Counted from the stretch's first letter, positions 1 to 7,379 are shown. The stretch: 48,763 bases of DNA from JAAZMA01 sp036720245 (GCA_036720245.1 DAIMNI010000012.1:1-48763), one strand, 5' to 3'. Made by a program: numbers and translations. Notes: generated by a model not told the origin, from the letters alone.

Positions 1-50
1 AGCGGTGTTAAATTTTCAATGTGCATTGGGGCTTTTGACGCTTTAATCAT
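1..50 (-). CDS. 5' end of an unidentified protein, running off the window
   Basis: An ATG at 50-48 on the minus strand opens a frame that stays open to the window edge and reads MIKASKAPMHIENLTP. An AAGGA sequence lies 5 to 6 bases upstream, the right distance for a ribosome binding site. Only about 16 residues are visible, too few to assign a family. The 17-bp inverted repeat at 82-130 lies directly upstream and could control it. Real start is likely; function unknown. Confidence 0.4.
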   Translation of the reverse strand, partial: MIKASKAPMHIENLTP

Positions 51-81
51 AGTATATCCTTATTAAAGATACAATGGAAAG

Positions 82-130
82 TTACAGAATTGTTACAAAA
101 ATTAATTAAATTATTGTAACAATTCTGTAA
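82..130. promoter_or_regulatory. Perfect 17-bp inverted repeat, possible operator
   Basis: TTACAGAATTGTTACAA at 82-98 is repeated exactly in reverse complement at 114-130, with 15 bases between. No T-run follows on either side, so an operator in front of the gene starting at 50 is more likely than a terminator. Each arm contains TGTTACAA. The binding protein is unknown. Confidence 0.45.
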
Positions 131-143
131 TAATCCAAAAATA

Positions 144-174
144 AAAAGGCTATATAAAATATAGCCTTTTTATA
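144..174 (-). terminator. Rho-independent terminator of the ferredoxin gene
   Basis: GGCTATAT (148-155) pairs with ATATAGCC (159-166) around a 3-base loop, and the hairpin is flanked by A and T runs, so it can work in both directions. It begins immediately after the ferredoxin stop codon. Confidence 0.8.
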
Positions 175-363
175 CTATTCTACAGTAATAGCCTCTGTAG
201 GACAGGAATCCTCTGCTTCCTTAGCAGATTCTATTAAGCTTTCATCTATTTCTTCATCTATAGCTACTGCCAAACCATCATCGTCCATGCTAAATACTTC
301 TGGACAAATACTATTACATAATTCACAACCTATGCATACATCCTTATCTACTACTGCTTTCAT
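175..363 (-). CDS. Single [4Fe-4S] cluster ferredoxin
   Basis: Small soluble electron carrier of 62 residues. The cysteines are C10, C13, C16 (CIGCELC), C20 before proline, and C54 in CPTEAI. This is the pattern of the one-cluster ferredoxins of Thermotoga and Bacillus type, where C10, C13, C16 and the last cysteine hold the cluster. In the Thermotoga protein C20 forms a disulfide with a central cysteine; that partner is absent here. The start is the ATG at 363, preceded by AGGAGG; a longer frame upstream lacks a ribosome binding site. It is monocistronic, ending in a strong hairpin. Likely a general low-potential electron donor or acceptor; its partner enzyme cannot be told from the neighbours. 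Confidence 0.93.
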   Translation of the reverse strand: MKAVVDKDVCIGCELCNSICPEVFSMDDDGLAVAIDEEIDESLIESAKEAEDSCPTEAITVE

Positions 364-431
364 TGGGATACCTCCTAATATATTTTTTAATATAGATGTA
401 TTTTTAGATAATATTTCTGTGGCTTTAAGTA

Positions 432-1304
432 TTAGATTTTCTCTAAATAGGGTTCTACATGTACCATACAATGTTTCACATCTGTAATATCTGTTTCTAT
501 CATATCATGCACTTTTTCTGCTATATTATGTCCATCAATTACAGAAATATTACCATCTACATATATATCTATATCTACATATATTCTACTACCAAAAATT
601 CTAGTTTTCAAGTTTTTTATTCCTCGAACTCCATCTATTGATAAGGTATCTTTTTCAATTCTCCCTATTATCTCATCACTAGCAGCCTCATCTACTAATC
701 CTTTTACGGATTGAATATATAAATCTATGCCTACTTTAATAATTATTAAAGATACTACAATTGCCAATATTGGATCTAATATTTTAAGCCCTAGCCTAGC
801 TCCTAGTATACCAGCAAAAGTACCTATAGAAGATAGTGCATCAGATCTATGATGCCAAGCATCTGCCTCCATAGATAAAGATTTAATTTCCTTGGCAACC
901 TTTATTGTATACCAATACATAGCCTCTTTAACCACAATAGATATAAGAGCTGCAATTAGTGCAATTCTTCCTGGGGTTTGAATATCGCCTGATTTTAATA
1001 CCTTTATGCCTTCAATCCCTATCAAGATTCCAGTAATAACTAAAATTAAACTTAAAACCTTAGCAAAAACTGGCTCATATTTTTCATGTCCATAGGGATG
1101 CTTTTCATCCGCCTCTTTACTAGAAACTTTTAATCCTAAAAGGACTACAATCGTAGTCAAAACGTCAGATACAGTATGCACGCCATCAGCAAGCATGGCA
1201 TTGGATTTTCCTATTATTCCTGCCATTACCTTAAATGTTGCTAAGAAAAAGTTTAAAAATATAGTTATCCAACTAGCCCTAACACCCTTTTTATAATCCT
1301 CCAC
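432..1304 (-). CDS. Cation diffusion facilitator (CDF) metal exporter
   Basis: Integral membrane antiporter that moves a divalent metal ion out of the cytoplasm. Transmembrane segments fill the first about 200 residues, and a C-terminal cytoplasmic ferredoxin-like dimerisation domain follows. The metal site is HxxxD in TM2 (ADGVHTVSD) and HxxxD in TM5 (WHHRSD), the pattern usual for Zn/Fe/Co rather than Mn exporters. The chosen start is GTG at 1304 (reading MEDYKKGVRASW) because GGGGGA sits six bases upstream. An in-frame GTG at 1367 would add 21 residues without a good binding site and does not match the family start. A 15-bp inverted repeat at 1386-1422 lies upstream. Metal specificity is inference. 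Confidence 0.88.
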   Translation of the reverse strand: MEDYKKGVRASWITIFLNFFLATFKVMAGIIGKSNAMLADGVHTVSDVLTTIVVLLGLKVSSKEADEKHPYGHEKYEPVFAKVLSLILVITGILIGIEGIKVLKSGDIQTPGRIALIAALISIVVKEAMYWYTIKVAKEIKSLSMEADAWHHRSDALSSIGTFAGILGARLGLKILDPILAIVVSLIIIKVGIDLYIQSVKGLVDEAASDEIIGRIEKDTLSIDGVRGIKNLKTRIFGSRIYVDIDIYVDGNISVIDGHNIAEKVHDMIETDITDVKHCMVHVEPYLEKI

Positions 1305-1385
1305 AACAATTCCCCCATATACTCCTATTTTCAATCTATTATATACCCGCAATATACTTATATCCACTGTATTTCAGAAATAGGA

Positions 1386-1422
1386 ATAATAATCAGTATT
1401 GATAATTAATACTGATTATTAT
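1386..1422. promoter_or_regulatory. 15-bp inverted repeat upstream of the CDF gene
   Basis: The arms 1386-1400 and 1408-1422 (core AATCAGTATT / AATACTGATT) are exact reverse complements around 7 bases. The element lies between the carbamate kinase terminator and the CDF start, and is not followed by a T-run. A metal-responsive operator for the exporter is plausible. It is AT-rich and only loosely like a Fur-type site, so no regulator is named. Confidence 0.4.
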
Positions 1423-1443
1423 AATAATAGATTAATGTAAATT

Positions 1444-1491
1444 AAATAAAGTAGCTGTTTCATAATTAATTATGAAACAGCTACTTTATTT
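1444..1491. terminator. Strong bidirectional terminator after carbamate kinase
   Basis: AAATAAAGTAGCTGTTTCAT and its exact reverse complement form a nearly uninterrupted palindrome centred on AATTAATT, directly after the stop codon at 1493. A-rich and T-rich flanks would let it stop transcription from both sides. Confidence 0.85.
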
Positions 1492-1492
1492 A

Positions 1493-2425
1493 TTATTCTA
1501 TGATAGTTCCATTTATACCCTTTAATGCCTCTTTAGCCATATTGAGAGACGTAATTATAGTTTTTCTTCCCATTCTCGATTCTACAAATCTGATACCAGC
1601 CAATACTTTTGGCAACATACTTCCAGCTGCAAAATGTCCTTCTTCAATATGTTTTCTCATATCTTTTGTATTTACTCTATCTAATTCTATTTGATTTGAC
1701 TTGCCAAAGTTTAAGGCCACCTTTTCCACCTGAGTTAAGATCATTAAAATATCTGCATCTATATCCTCTGCCAATTTTTCAGAGGCTAAGTCCTTATCTA
1801 TTACTGCCGCTATTCCTTTTAGCTCCCCATCATCTTCAACTACAGGTATGCCTCCACCACCAACAGCTATTACTATATTATCATTTTCAACTAAGGTTTT
1901 TATAGTTTCCAATTCTACAATCCTTCTAGGGTCTGGAGATGGTACTACTCGTCTATAGCCCCTTCCAGAATCCTCCACCATTGTATATCCTTTTTCCCCT
2001 AATTCCTTAGCATCCTCTTTTGAATAAAAAGGCCCTATGGGTTTTGTAGGATTTGTAAATCCTTTATCTTCTTTATCTACAACTACCTGAGTTACAACTG
2101 AAGCAATAGGTTTGTAAACTTTTCTTTTTCTTAATTCATCCCCTATGGCCTGTTGTATGTGATAGCCTAGCATGCCTTGACTCATAGCACCACATATATC
2201 GAAGGGCATAGCAGGAGTAATATCCTTTGCAAATTCATTTTGAATAATTATTCTACCTACTTGAGGCCCATTGCCATGAGTTATAACTAAATTATAGCCT
2301 TCTTCTATTATATCTACTAAATATACTGCTGTTTTTTTAATTACATCTAATTGGGTTTTAGAATCTATACCCTTTTTCTCATCTTGTAATGCATTACCAC
2401 CTAATGCAATTACCATCTTTTCCAT
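1493..2425 (-). CDS. arcC: Carbamate kinase
   Basis: Cytoplasmic enzyme that makes ATP and carbamate from carbamoyl phosphate and ADP. The 310-residue protein has the amino-acid kinase fold: N-terminal ALGGNAL, THGNGPQVG, the PSPDPRRIVE segment, VIAVGGGGIPV and a C-terminal AAGSMLPKV. Its length matches the family. The ATG at 2425 is chosen because GGAGGTGG lies just upstream; an in-frame TTG at 2440 would overlap that site. No arginine deiminase or ornithine carbamoyltransferase gene is nearby, so the carbamoyl phosphate could come from arginine, agmatine, citrulline or a purine ureide; the sequence does not say. It is transcribed alone, with an extended -10 element TGGTATAAT about 60 bases upstream. 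Confidence 0.93.
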   Translation of the reverse strand: MEKMVIALGGNALQDEKKGIDSKTQLDVIKKTAVYLVDIIEEGYNLVITHGNGPQVGRIIIQNEFAKDITPAMPFDICGAMSQGMLGYHIQQAIGDELRKRKVYKPIASVVTQVVVDKEDKGFTNPTKPIGPFYSKEDAKELGEKGYTMVEDSGRGYRRVVPSPDPRRIVELETIKTLVENDNIVIAVGGGGIPVVEDDGELKGIAAVIDKDLASEKLAEDIDADILMILTQVEKVALNFGKSNQIELDRVNTKDMRKHIEEGHFAAGSMLPKVLAGIRFVESRMGRKTIITSLNMAKEALKGINGTIIE

Positions 2426-2616
2426 TATATCCACCTCCAATATTGATTATAACCTAATAATACAAATTATTATACCATAGAGAAATCTGCAAATTGGTTT
2501 TAATATTCATATTTACATATTTTATTATACTATATTTTTTTAGATATTTAAAAATTTATATAAGACTAAAATTAGATCCTTTAGACTAAATCTATAATAT
2601 AATAAATTTTCTCTTC

Positions 2617-2645
2617 TTGAAATTAGTAAGTATATTAGTTAAAAT
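2617..2645 (+). promoter_or_regulatory. SigmaA-type promoter of the GntR gene
   Basis: TTGAAA (2617-2622) and TAAAAT (2640-2645) are 17 bases apart, 33 bases before the ATG. Upstream are two imperfect AGACTAAA repeats (around 2565-2590) that might be regulator half-sites. Confidence 0.5.
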
Positions 2646-2677
2646 ATAATTAAATCTAATAAGAAAGGGGGAAAAAA

Positions 2678-3379
2678 ATGTTTACCCCAATTAAAAATAC
2701 AACTGTTTCTGAAAAAATCGTAGAACAAATTAAAGAAATGCTATTAAGTGGGAATTTAAACAAAGGTGATAAATTACCATCTGAAAGGCAATTAGCTGAA
2801 ACTTTGCAAGTTAGTAGATCTTCTGTTAGGGAAGCCTTAAAAGAACTGGAGATGATGGGATTAATTGAAGTTAAACAAGGGGAAGGAAATTTTATAAAAG
2901 AAAATTTTGAAGATATATTATTTGAACCATTTTCTACTATATTTTTAATAAAAGAAAGTAATGAAAAAGAAATATTAGAACTTAGAAATATTATAGAAAA
3001 GGGAACTGTCTCCTTGGCAGCTGAAAGAATCACTAAAGAAGAATTAGAGGACTTAAGAAATATTTTAGATGCTGCAGAAAAATCTAATTCTGAAGAAGAA
3101 TTGGCAGAATTAGATATAATTTTTCACTATAAAATATCCCAGGCTAGCAAAAACTTTTTATTGCAAAGCATATTAAATGCAGTTTCATCCTTAATTGAAA
3201 CCTCTATAAAAGATATTAGAAAAAATATACTTATAAAAGAAGAACATAAAGAAATTATAAAAAAGCAGCATTTAAATATATATAATGCTTTAGAAAAGAA
3301 TGACCCAAAGGCTGCTGAAATAGCTATGGCAAATCATATTTATTTTGTAAATTCCCAAATGGAAAAGTCTATAAAATAA
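2678..3379 (+). CDS. FadR-subfamily GntR transcriptional regulator
   Basis: DNA-binding repressor of 233 residues. A winged helix-turn-helix occupies about residues 10-75, with the typical GDKLPSERQLAETLQVSRSS. An all-helical FCD ligand domain follows, in which LRNIIEKGTV, DIIFHYKIS and KQHLNIYNAL carry the usual Asp/His metal ligands. Ligands in this subfamily are often lactate, pyruvate or other small carboxylates. It converges on an L-lactate dehydrogenase gene whose promoter holds a FadR-type palindrome, so a PdhR/LldR-like role in lactate or pyruvate control is the natural guess. The start is fixed by GAAAGGGGG 6 bases upstream. It ends in a hairpin shared with ldh. Confidence 0.88.
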   Translation: MFTPIKNTTVSEKIVEQIKEMLLSGNLNKGDKLPSERQLAETLQVSRSSVREALKELEMMGLIEVKQGEGNFIKENFEDILFEPFSTIFLIKESNEKEILELRNIIEKGTVSLAAERITKEELEDLRNILDAAEKSNSEEELAELDIIFHYKISQASKNFLLQSILNAVSSLIETSIKDIRKNILIKEEHKEIIKKQHLNIYNALEKNDPKAAEIAMANHIYFVNSQMEKSIK

Positions 3380-3409
3380 GAAGACATCAGGAGGATAAGA
3401 TGTCTTCTT
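3378..3409. terminator. Convergent terminator between the GntR and ldh genes
   Basis: AAGAAGACATC (3378-3388) pairs with GATGTCTTCTT (3399-3409) around a 10-base loop, followed by T residues on the plus strand. It lies between the two facing genes. Confidence 0.8.
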
Positions 3410-3434
3410 TCAAATTATAATCAATTCTCTTTAT

Positions 3435-4412
3435 TTAAGCGGTAATATTTACTTTTTGCTGTTCTTTTTTATAGGATTCATTTAGTACATCCTCTAATGC
3501 ATTTACAGATTCTTCTAACCTTGAAATTTCCTCGTCATCTAAATCTACCTTTATTATCCCTTCCACGCCATTTCTACCAACTATAGCTGGTACTCCAAGA
3601 TAAATATCATTAATTCCATAATAATCCTCAATTAATGTAGATACTGGAAGTATACATTTTTCATCACCTAATATTGCCTCTACTATATGTCTAATAGCTA
3701 AGCCTATGGCATAGAATGTAGCACCTTTTCTATTAATAACCTCATAAGCTGCATTTCTAACGTTTTTATCTATTTCATTTTTTAAAGTTTCATCATATTT
3801 ATATCCCATTGTTTTTGCATATTCTTCAATCTTAATTCCCTGTATATTTGTTAAGCTCCAAGCTGGAAATTCAGTATCTCCATGTTCTCCCAATATATAG
3901 GTTTGAACATCATTAGGTGCTACATCAAAGTTTTTACCTATTTCATATTTTAATCTAGAAGTATCTAAAACAGTTCCAGAGCCTATTACTCTTTCTTTAG
4001 GGAAACCTGATAATTCATAAGCTATATAGCTTAATATATCCACTGGGTTTGAAACTACTAACAATATTGAATCTGGACTATATTTAACTACCTCTGGTAT
4101 TATAGATTCCATAATCTTAACATTTTTATTTACTAAATCAATTCTAGTTTCACCAGGTTTTTGAGCTGCCCCTGCTGTTATAATTACTATATCTGAATCT
4201 TTAGTATCCTTATAGTCCCCTGCTATAATATTTACAGGTTTAAAAAATCCTGCACCATGACTTAAATCTAAAACTTCCCCTTCAGTCTTTTTCTTATCTA
4301 CATCTACTATAACTAATTCTTGGGCTAGTCCATCCATAATTAATGCATAACAAGCAGTTGCCCCTACTGAACCTGCACCTATCACTGAGATTTTATTGCC
4401 TTTCTTTTTCAT
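3435..4412 (-). CDS. ldh: L-lactate dehydrogenase (NAD-dependent)
   Basis: Reduces pyruvate to L-lactate with NADH, usually as an FBP-activated tetramer in Firmicutes. The 325-residue protein has the Rossmann motif GAGSVGA, the substrate loop AQKPGETR (Gln marks lactate rather than malate dehydrogenase, which has Arg there), SNPVDIL, and the catalytic histidine in GEHGD. The C-terminus is slightly extended with lysine and glutamine. Binding site GGAGGGATAAT precedes the ATG. Its promoter (TAGACA and TATCAT) overlaps the palindrome at 4451-4465, so repression by the neighbouring GntR protein is expected. Confidence 0.95.
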   Translation of the reverse strand: MKKKGNKISVIGAGSVGATACYALIMDGLAQELVIVDVDKKKTEGEVLDLSHGAGFFKPVNIIAGDYKDTKDSDIVIITAGAAQKPGETRIDLVNKNVKIMESIIPEVVKYSPDSILLVVSNPVDILSYIAYELSGFPKERVIGSGTVLDTSRLKYEIGKNFDVAPNDVQTYILGEHGDTEFPAWSLTNIQGIKIEEYAKTMGYKYDETLKNEIDKNVRNAAYEVINRKGATFYAIGLAIRHIVEAILGDEKCILPVSTLIEDYYGINDIYLGVPAIVGRNGVEGIIKVDLDDEEISRLEESVNALEDVLNESYKKEQQKVNITA

Positions 4413-4450
4413 ATTATCCCTCCATAGTTCTAGTTTTGGTATACTGGTTT

Positions 4451-4465
4451 AGTGGTAGTACCACT
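4451..4465. promoter_or_regulatory. Predicted FadR-type operator of ldh
   Basis: AGTGGTAGTACCACT is a perfect palindrome containing TGGT-N3-ACCA, the core pattern of FadR-subfamily GntR sites. It lies about 40 bases before the ldh start and just downstream of the predicted -10, covering the transcription start. Confidence 0.6.
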
Positions 4466-4474
4466 ATTTCTTTT

Positions 4475-4504
4475 ATGATACCATATTAAAATATACATGT
4501 CTAG
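4475..4504 (-). promoter_or_regulatory. Predicted ldh promoter
   Basis: On the minus strand TAGACA (4504-4499) and TATCAT (4480-4475) are 18 bases apart. The predicted operator follows immediately. Confidence 0.5.
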
Positions 4505-4534
4505 TATTGTTTTTAAATTAACAATTTTTAGAAC

Positions 4535-4776
4535 AAAAAAACACAGGCAATTTAGCGCTGTGCTTTTTATTTTCTTATAGCCCCTTAGTTTTTTATTAGT
4601 ATAAATCTATTTATATAATTAATAGATTTATATTCCGTATTATTAAGGTTTTTATGTCTATCTGTATAAGAGAACAATACACCCTTTTTAATATAGTTAG
4701 CACTACCAATTTTTTATAAACCATAACATACAACAAAGTTAATTTTTCTACATCTTATTAGATTTTAGTAATAAGA
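4535..4776 (-). other. Intergenic stretch after the M56 gene, with weak hairpins
   Basis: Two hairpins are visible: CACAG (4542-4546) with CTGTG (4558-4562), flanked by A and T runs and probably a terminator, and an AT-rich repeat TATAAATCTAT / ATAGATTTATA near 4600-4633. A stretch of about 40 codons without a stop (roughly 4595-4720, minus strand, including SYTDRHKNLNN) has coding-like composition but no start or binding site. I cannot identify it. Confidence 0.4.
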
Positions 4777-5913
4777 CTATTCTTCTATTACAAATGATAA
4801 CCCTAACTCCATAAGCATTGAACATGCTTCTTCATAATCTCTGCCACATAAATCAAAAGTTGAAACATCAAACACATCCCATTTTTCGTTCATGCTATCA
4901 CTATTAATATTTGCCTCTTCAACTGCTAAGGGAGTTTCTGTAAGGCCATTTGTGGCAAAAACAGTTGTTGCTCCTATAACTAAAATTACTGCCAATAAAA
5001 TCATTGAAGTAGAAGTTTTTTTAATTTTCATTATACTCACTATCCTTTCTTTCATATAATTACTTCTAAACCCTAAACTTAAAGGATTCGGTTTAATCCT
5101 CTTTTTTTCCATATTAACTAACAAATTTGCATATTCTTTTTTATTGCCTTCCCCTATCAAACGCACTACATCCTCATCACAGCACAGTTCTATATCTCTA
5201 TTTACAAGTGTAAACATTATCCATACCAATGGATTAAACCAATGAATACAGGGCGTAATTACTAATATCAATTTCCTTAAAGTATCCCATCTTCTAATAT
5301 GGTTCCACTCATGAAGCAGAATATATTCCATATTTTCCATATCTGTTATCAATATAGATTTAGGTACTAAAATTACAGGATTTATAAAACCGTAAGTCAA
5401 TGGCGATGAAATTTGATCCGATTCTTTTATTTCATAGTTTCTATTCAAACAGTGTTTTTCTCTCCACTTAATGAAAAACTGTGTATCTAACGGCAACGCC
5501 TCTCTGTACACTTCCAATGCCTTAATATATTTATAGATAAAATATATTGCCGTTATTACCACTCCAATAGTCCATATAATTTCCCCCATGGAGGGTATTA
5601 CTGTAGTATTTGAGTTTTTAGCACTTTTGACTGCAAGCTCATAATAATTTTCAATAGTAACAGGTGTTACTGCTGCCTTTCTAGTTAATCCAAAAGCATT
5701 CATATAAGCTGGTCTAATATGTTTAGTATAGAGACTTACTAGATTCATAATGCTCCATTTTGAACTCCATGAATATGGTACCATTAATCTTATCCATGCA
5801 ATTAACCAAAGTGCTAAAAATGTTTTTTTTGGTAATTTATTTTGCAATAACTTCCTCATTATTATTACAATGATGATAAATACTGAAGCGCGTAATGACA
5901 TACTAAATATCAT
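4777..5913 (-). CDS. M56 family (BlaR1/MecR1-like) membrane metalloprotease
   Basis: Membrane sensor-protease that in the BlaR family cleaves or inactivates its partner BlaI repressor. Transmembrane helices flank a cytoplasmic zinc-protease domain with HEWNH (HExxH) and the downstream glutamate in IELCCDED. One more helix (MILLAVILVIGATTVFA) precedes a short outer tail of about 60 residues. There is no penicillin-binding sensor domain, so beta-lactam sensing is not supported. The start ATG at 5913 (MIFSMSLRAS) matches the family start; a GTG at 5922 is also in frame but sits almost on the AAGG site. It overlaps the end of the BlaI gene by 11 bases, showing translational coupling. Confidence 0.85.
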   Translation of the reverse strand: MIFSMSLRASVFIIIVIIMRKLLQNKLPKKTFLALWLIAWIRLMVPYSWSSKWSIMNLVSLYTKHIRPAYMNAFGLTRKAAVTPVTIENYYELAVKSAKNSNTTVIPSMGEIIWTIGVVITAIYFIYKYIKALEVYREALPLDTQFFIKWREKHCLNRNYEIKESDQISSPLTYGFINPVILVPKSILITDMENMEYILLHEWNHIRRWDTLRKLILVITPCIHWFNPLVWIMFTLVNRDIELCCDEDVVRLIGEGNKKEYANLLVNMEKKRIKPNPLSLGFRSNYMKERIVSIMKIKKTSTSMILLAVILVIGATTVFATNGLTETPLAVEEANINSDSMNEKWDVFDVSTFDLCGRDYEEACSMLMELGLSFVIEE

Positions 5914-6289
5914 TCTTTTCACTACCTTCTAGATTATTGATCACTTTCTTTAGTTCACGAATTTCTTCAGATGAAAGAACTTTTTTACTTAAAAGTGATG
6001 CTATTAGTTCATTTATGGCACCATCATAATATCGTTCAATCAATTCCTCTGTTTCGTATTGTTGAATCTGTTCCCTCATGATTAATGGTTTACAGATAAA
6101 GTTTGGCTCAATCCTTTCAATTGCGCCTTTACCTATACACTTTTTTATTACTGTATATGTTGTTGTTTTTTTCCAACCTACTTCCTCTTCAAGTTCTTTA
6201 GCTAAATCTCTTGCTTTCATTTCTCCTTGTGCCCAAAGTTTTTCCATAACTTTTAGTTCACTGTCAAATAATTTCAAACCCTCATTCAT
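5903..6289 (-). CDS. BlaI/MecI/CopY-family transcriptional repressor
   Basis: Winged-helix repressor of 128 residues, partner of the M56 protease that follows it in the same operon. The recognition region is GWKKTTTYTVIKKCIGKG, as in BlaI and MecI, and the C-terminal helices form the dimer. In the known systems the protease cuts the repressor on signal and frees the operon. AGGTGA precedes the ATG. Two palindromes in its own promoter (6301-6318 and 6331-6350) indicate autorepression. No beta-lactamase or transport gene follows, so the regulon must lie elsewhere. Confidence 0.9.
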   Translation of the reverse strand: MNEGLKLFDSELKVMEKLWAQGEMKARDLAKELEEEVGWKKTTTYTVIKKCIGKGAIERIEPNFICKPLIMREQIQQYETEELIERYYDGAINELIASLLSKKVLSSEEIRELKKVINNLEGSEKNDI

Positions 6290-6300
6290 GTAATCACCTC

Positions 6301-6350
6301 ATTCTACTCGAATAGAATTCTACTTAATTACATTCTATCACAATAGAATG
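6301..6350. promoter_or_regulatory. BlaI-type operators overlapping the promoter
   Basis: CATTCTATCACAATAGAATG (6331-6350) has perfect 8-bp arms. A weaker copy, ATTCTA-N6-TAGAAT, is at 6301-6318. The main palindrome covers the spacer and -10 of the predicted promoter, as expected for an autorepressor. Confidence 0.65.
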
Positions 6351-6359
6351 ACTTGTCAA
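6332..6359 (-). promoter_or_regulatory. Promoter of the BlaI/M56 operon
   Basis: On the minus strand TTGACA (6359-6354) and TAGAAT (6337-6332) are 16 bases apart, about 40 bases upstream of the BlaI start. Confidence 0.7.
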
Positions 6360-6450
6360 TAGACTTTTTAAATTTTCTGAAAAATGCTCTATGCATTACC
6401 GAATCATAAATAAAATTAATAAAAAGCAAGAAGCTAGGCCCCTGTGTTTT

Positions 6451-6627
6451 TTATACATTCCTCTTATAAATGCCATTATTTCTTTCCATAAGATCAAAGC
6501 CTATTAAATCTCTTCTTATGGTACAAAAATCATCATGAAAATCTGCAATTATTAAATTGACTTCCCTTTCAGTATATTCCCTATCCTTTTCAAAACTTTC
6601 AACTATTTTTTCTAAAACAATTTGTCT
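6451..6627 (-). pseudogene. Out-of-frame DUF2087 domain cut off from the ArsR gene
   Basis: A frame begins inside the end of the ArsR gene, reads RQIVLEKIVESFEKDREYTE and goes on through EVNLIIADFHDDFCTIRRDL and ERNNGIYKR to a stop at 6453-6451. These are hallmarks of the DUF2087 domain that normally forms the C-terminal half of such ArsR proteins. It has no start of its own. The preceding linker (about 20 residues after REKV) is missing and the frames differ, so a short deletion with frameshift split one gene. A sequencing error alone would not explain the missing linker. Confidence 0.8.
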
Positions 6628-6937
6628 TTACTTTTTCTCTATATTCTTCTTCCCTTTGATTTAATATTTCTTCTTCTTTTCTATTGTCAACTATCAAATT
6701 CTTAAGACTCATAGATAGAATTTCTTCATTTAAACTATATATCGTATAATATTGCTCTTTTTTTGAAGATACTATATTGGCATTTAATAATTTTTTAAGA
6801 TGAAAAGATACAGTAGATGGAGATAATCCTACTCTTTCGGCTAACAATTCCACATACATAGGCTCTGTCATTAGGCTATTTATAATCTTTAATCTAGAGC
6901 TGTCAGCTAGACATTTAAAAACTTCCAATGTATCCAT
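6599..6937 (-). CDS. ArsR-family regulator, truncated by frameshift
   Basis: The 112-residue product keeps a complete winged helix-turn-helix (FKCLADSSRLKIINSL, then LSPSTVSFHLKKL) but ends in a foreign tail, KTNCFRKNS, after the frameshift near 6630. Intact relatives continue into a DUF2087 domain, found here out of frame at 6451-6627. The remaining piece might still bind DNA, since dimerisation in ArsR proteins is mainly through the HTH fold. No metal-binding cysteines are visible in the HTH. The ATG follows the TAA of the upstream gene directly, with AGAGGTGAT as binding site, so the two genes are cotranscribed. Confidence 0.8.
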   Translation of the reverse strand: MDTLEVFKCLADSSRLKIINSLMTEPMYVELLAERVGLSPSTVSFHLKKLLNANIVSSKKEQYYTIYSLNEEILSMSLKNLIVDNRKEEEILNQREEEYREKVKTNCFRKNS

Positions 6938-7321
6938 TTATATCACCTCTAATTTATCCATTTGATTATAACAATCTATGAATTTCGTTTTCAATTCTTC
7001 TGATTCCTGAATTTTTATTTCTTCTATTATGACCTTTTCTTCCTTTTCGAATTTTAATGCCTTATCCATATTTACGTACCAAGGTTTTGTTATCTTATCA
7101 AAAAAACCAAGGAATTTTTCTTTTAAAATTTTTGGATTATCACTATTACTTATAGCAAACATTTTAGTAAATATCTCCACTACATTTAGCCTTATTTTCT
7201 CAAAATTAGCTTCATCCATTCTATCCTCTTCTTGCAACTTTTTTATTGAACTTTTTATATTTTTTTGTTTTTCTTCTAAGAAGTTTAAATAATTGTCCTT
7301 TAGCCAATTTATATCTTTCAT
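6938..7321 (-). CDS. Conserved small protein of unknown function, operon with ArsR
   Basis: A 127-residue, strongly charged and mostly helical protein with no signal peptide or membrane segment. Seen: MKDINWLKDNYLNFLEEKQK at the start, a KKLQEEDRMDEANFEKIRLNV helix in the first half, and a lysine/glutamate-rich C-terminal half. I recall similar proteins next to ArsR-DUF2087 genes in clostridia, but no function is known to me. The gene has AGGAGG before its ATG and a clear promoter (TTGAAA-N17-TAGAAT at 7379-7351). Its stop touches the ArsR start, so it is the first gene of a two-gene unit. Confidence 0.75.
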   Translation of the reverse strand: MKDINWLKDNYLNFLEEKQKNIKSSIKKLQEEDRMDEANFEKIRLNVVEIFTKMFAISNSDNPKILKEKFLGFFDKITKPWYVNMDKALKFEKEEKVIIEEIKIQESEELKTKFIDCYNQMDKLEVI

Positions 7322-7350
7322 GCCATCTACCTCCTGTATTTTATATACTT

Positions 7351-7379
7351 ATTCTATAATATTTCCAATACTATTTCAA
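7351..7379 (-). promoter_or_regulatory. Promoter of the unknown protein/ArsR unit
   Basis: TTGAAA (7379-7374) and TAGAAT (7356-7351) on the minus strand are separated by 17 bases, about 30 bases before the ATG at 7321. Confidence 0.55.

Noticed and set aside
287..641. Plus-strand open frames over the ferredoxin and CDF genes
   Set aside because: They lie opposite well-supported genes, have no binding sites and show low-complexity repeats such as IYIYIY.
432..1367. Longer CDF start at 1367
   Set aside because: No binding site there, and the family begins near the GTG at 1304, which has GGGGGA in front.
1493..2425. Arginine deiminase pathway inferred from carbamate kinase
   Set aside because: No arcA, arcB or arcD gene is near; the source of carbamoyl phosphate is open.
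4777..6289. Beta-lactam resistance regulator pair
   Set aside because: The M56 protein lacks the penicillin-binding sensor domain and no beta-lactamase is nearby; the same holds for the pair at 28821-31336.
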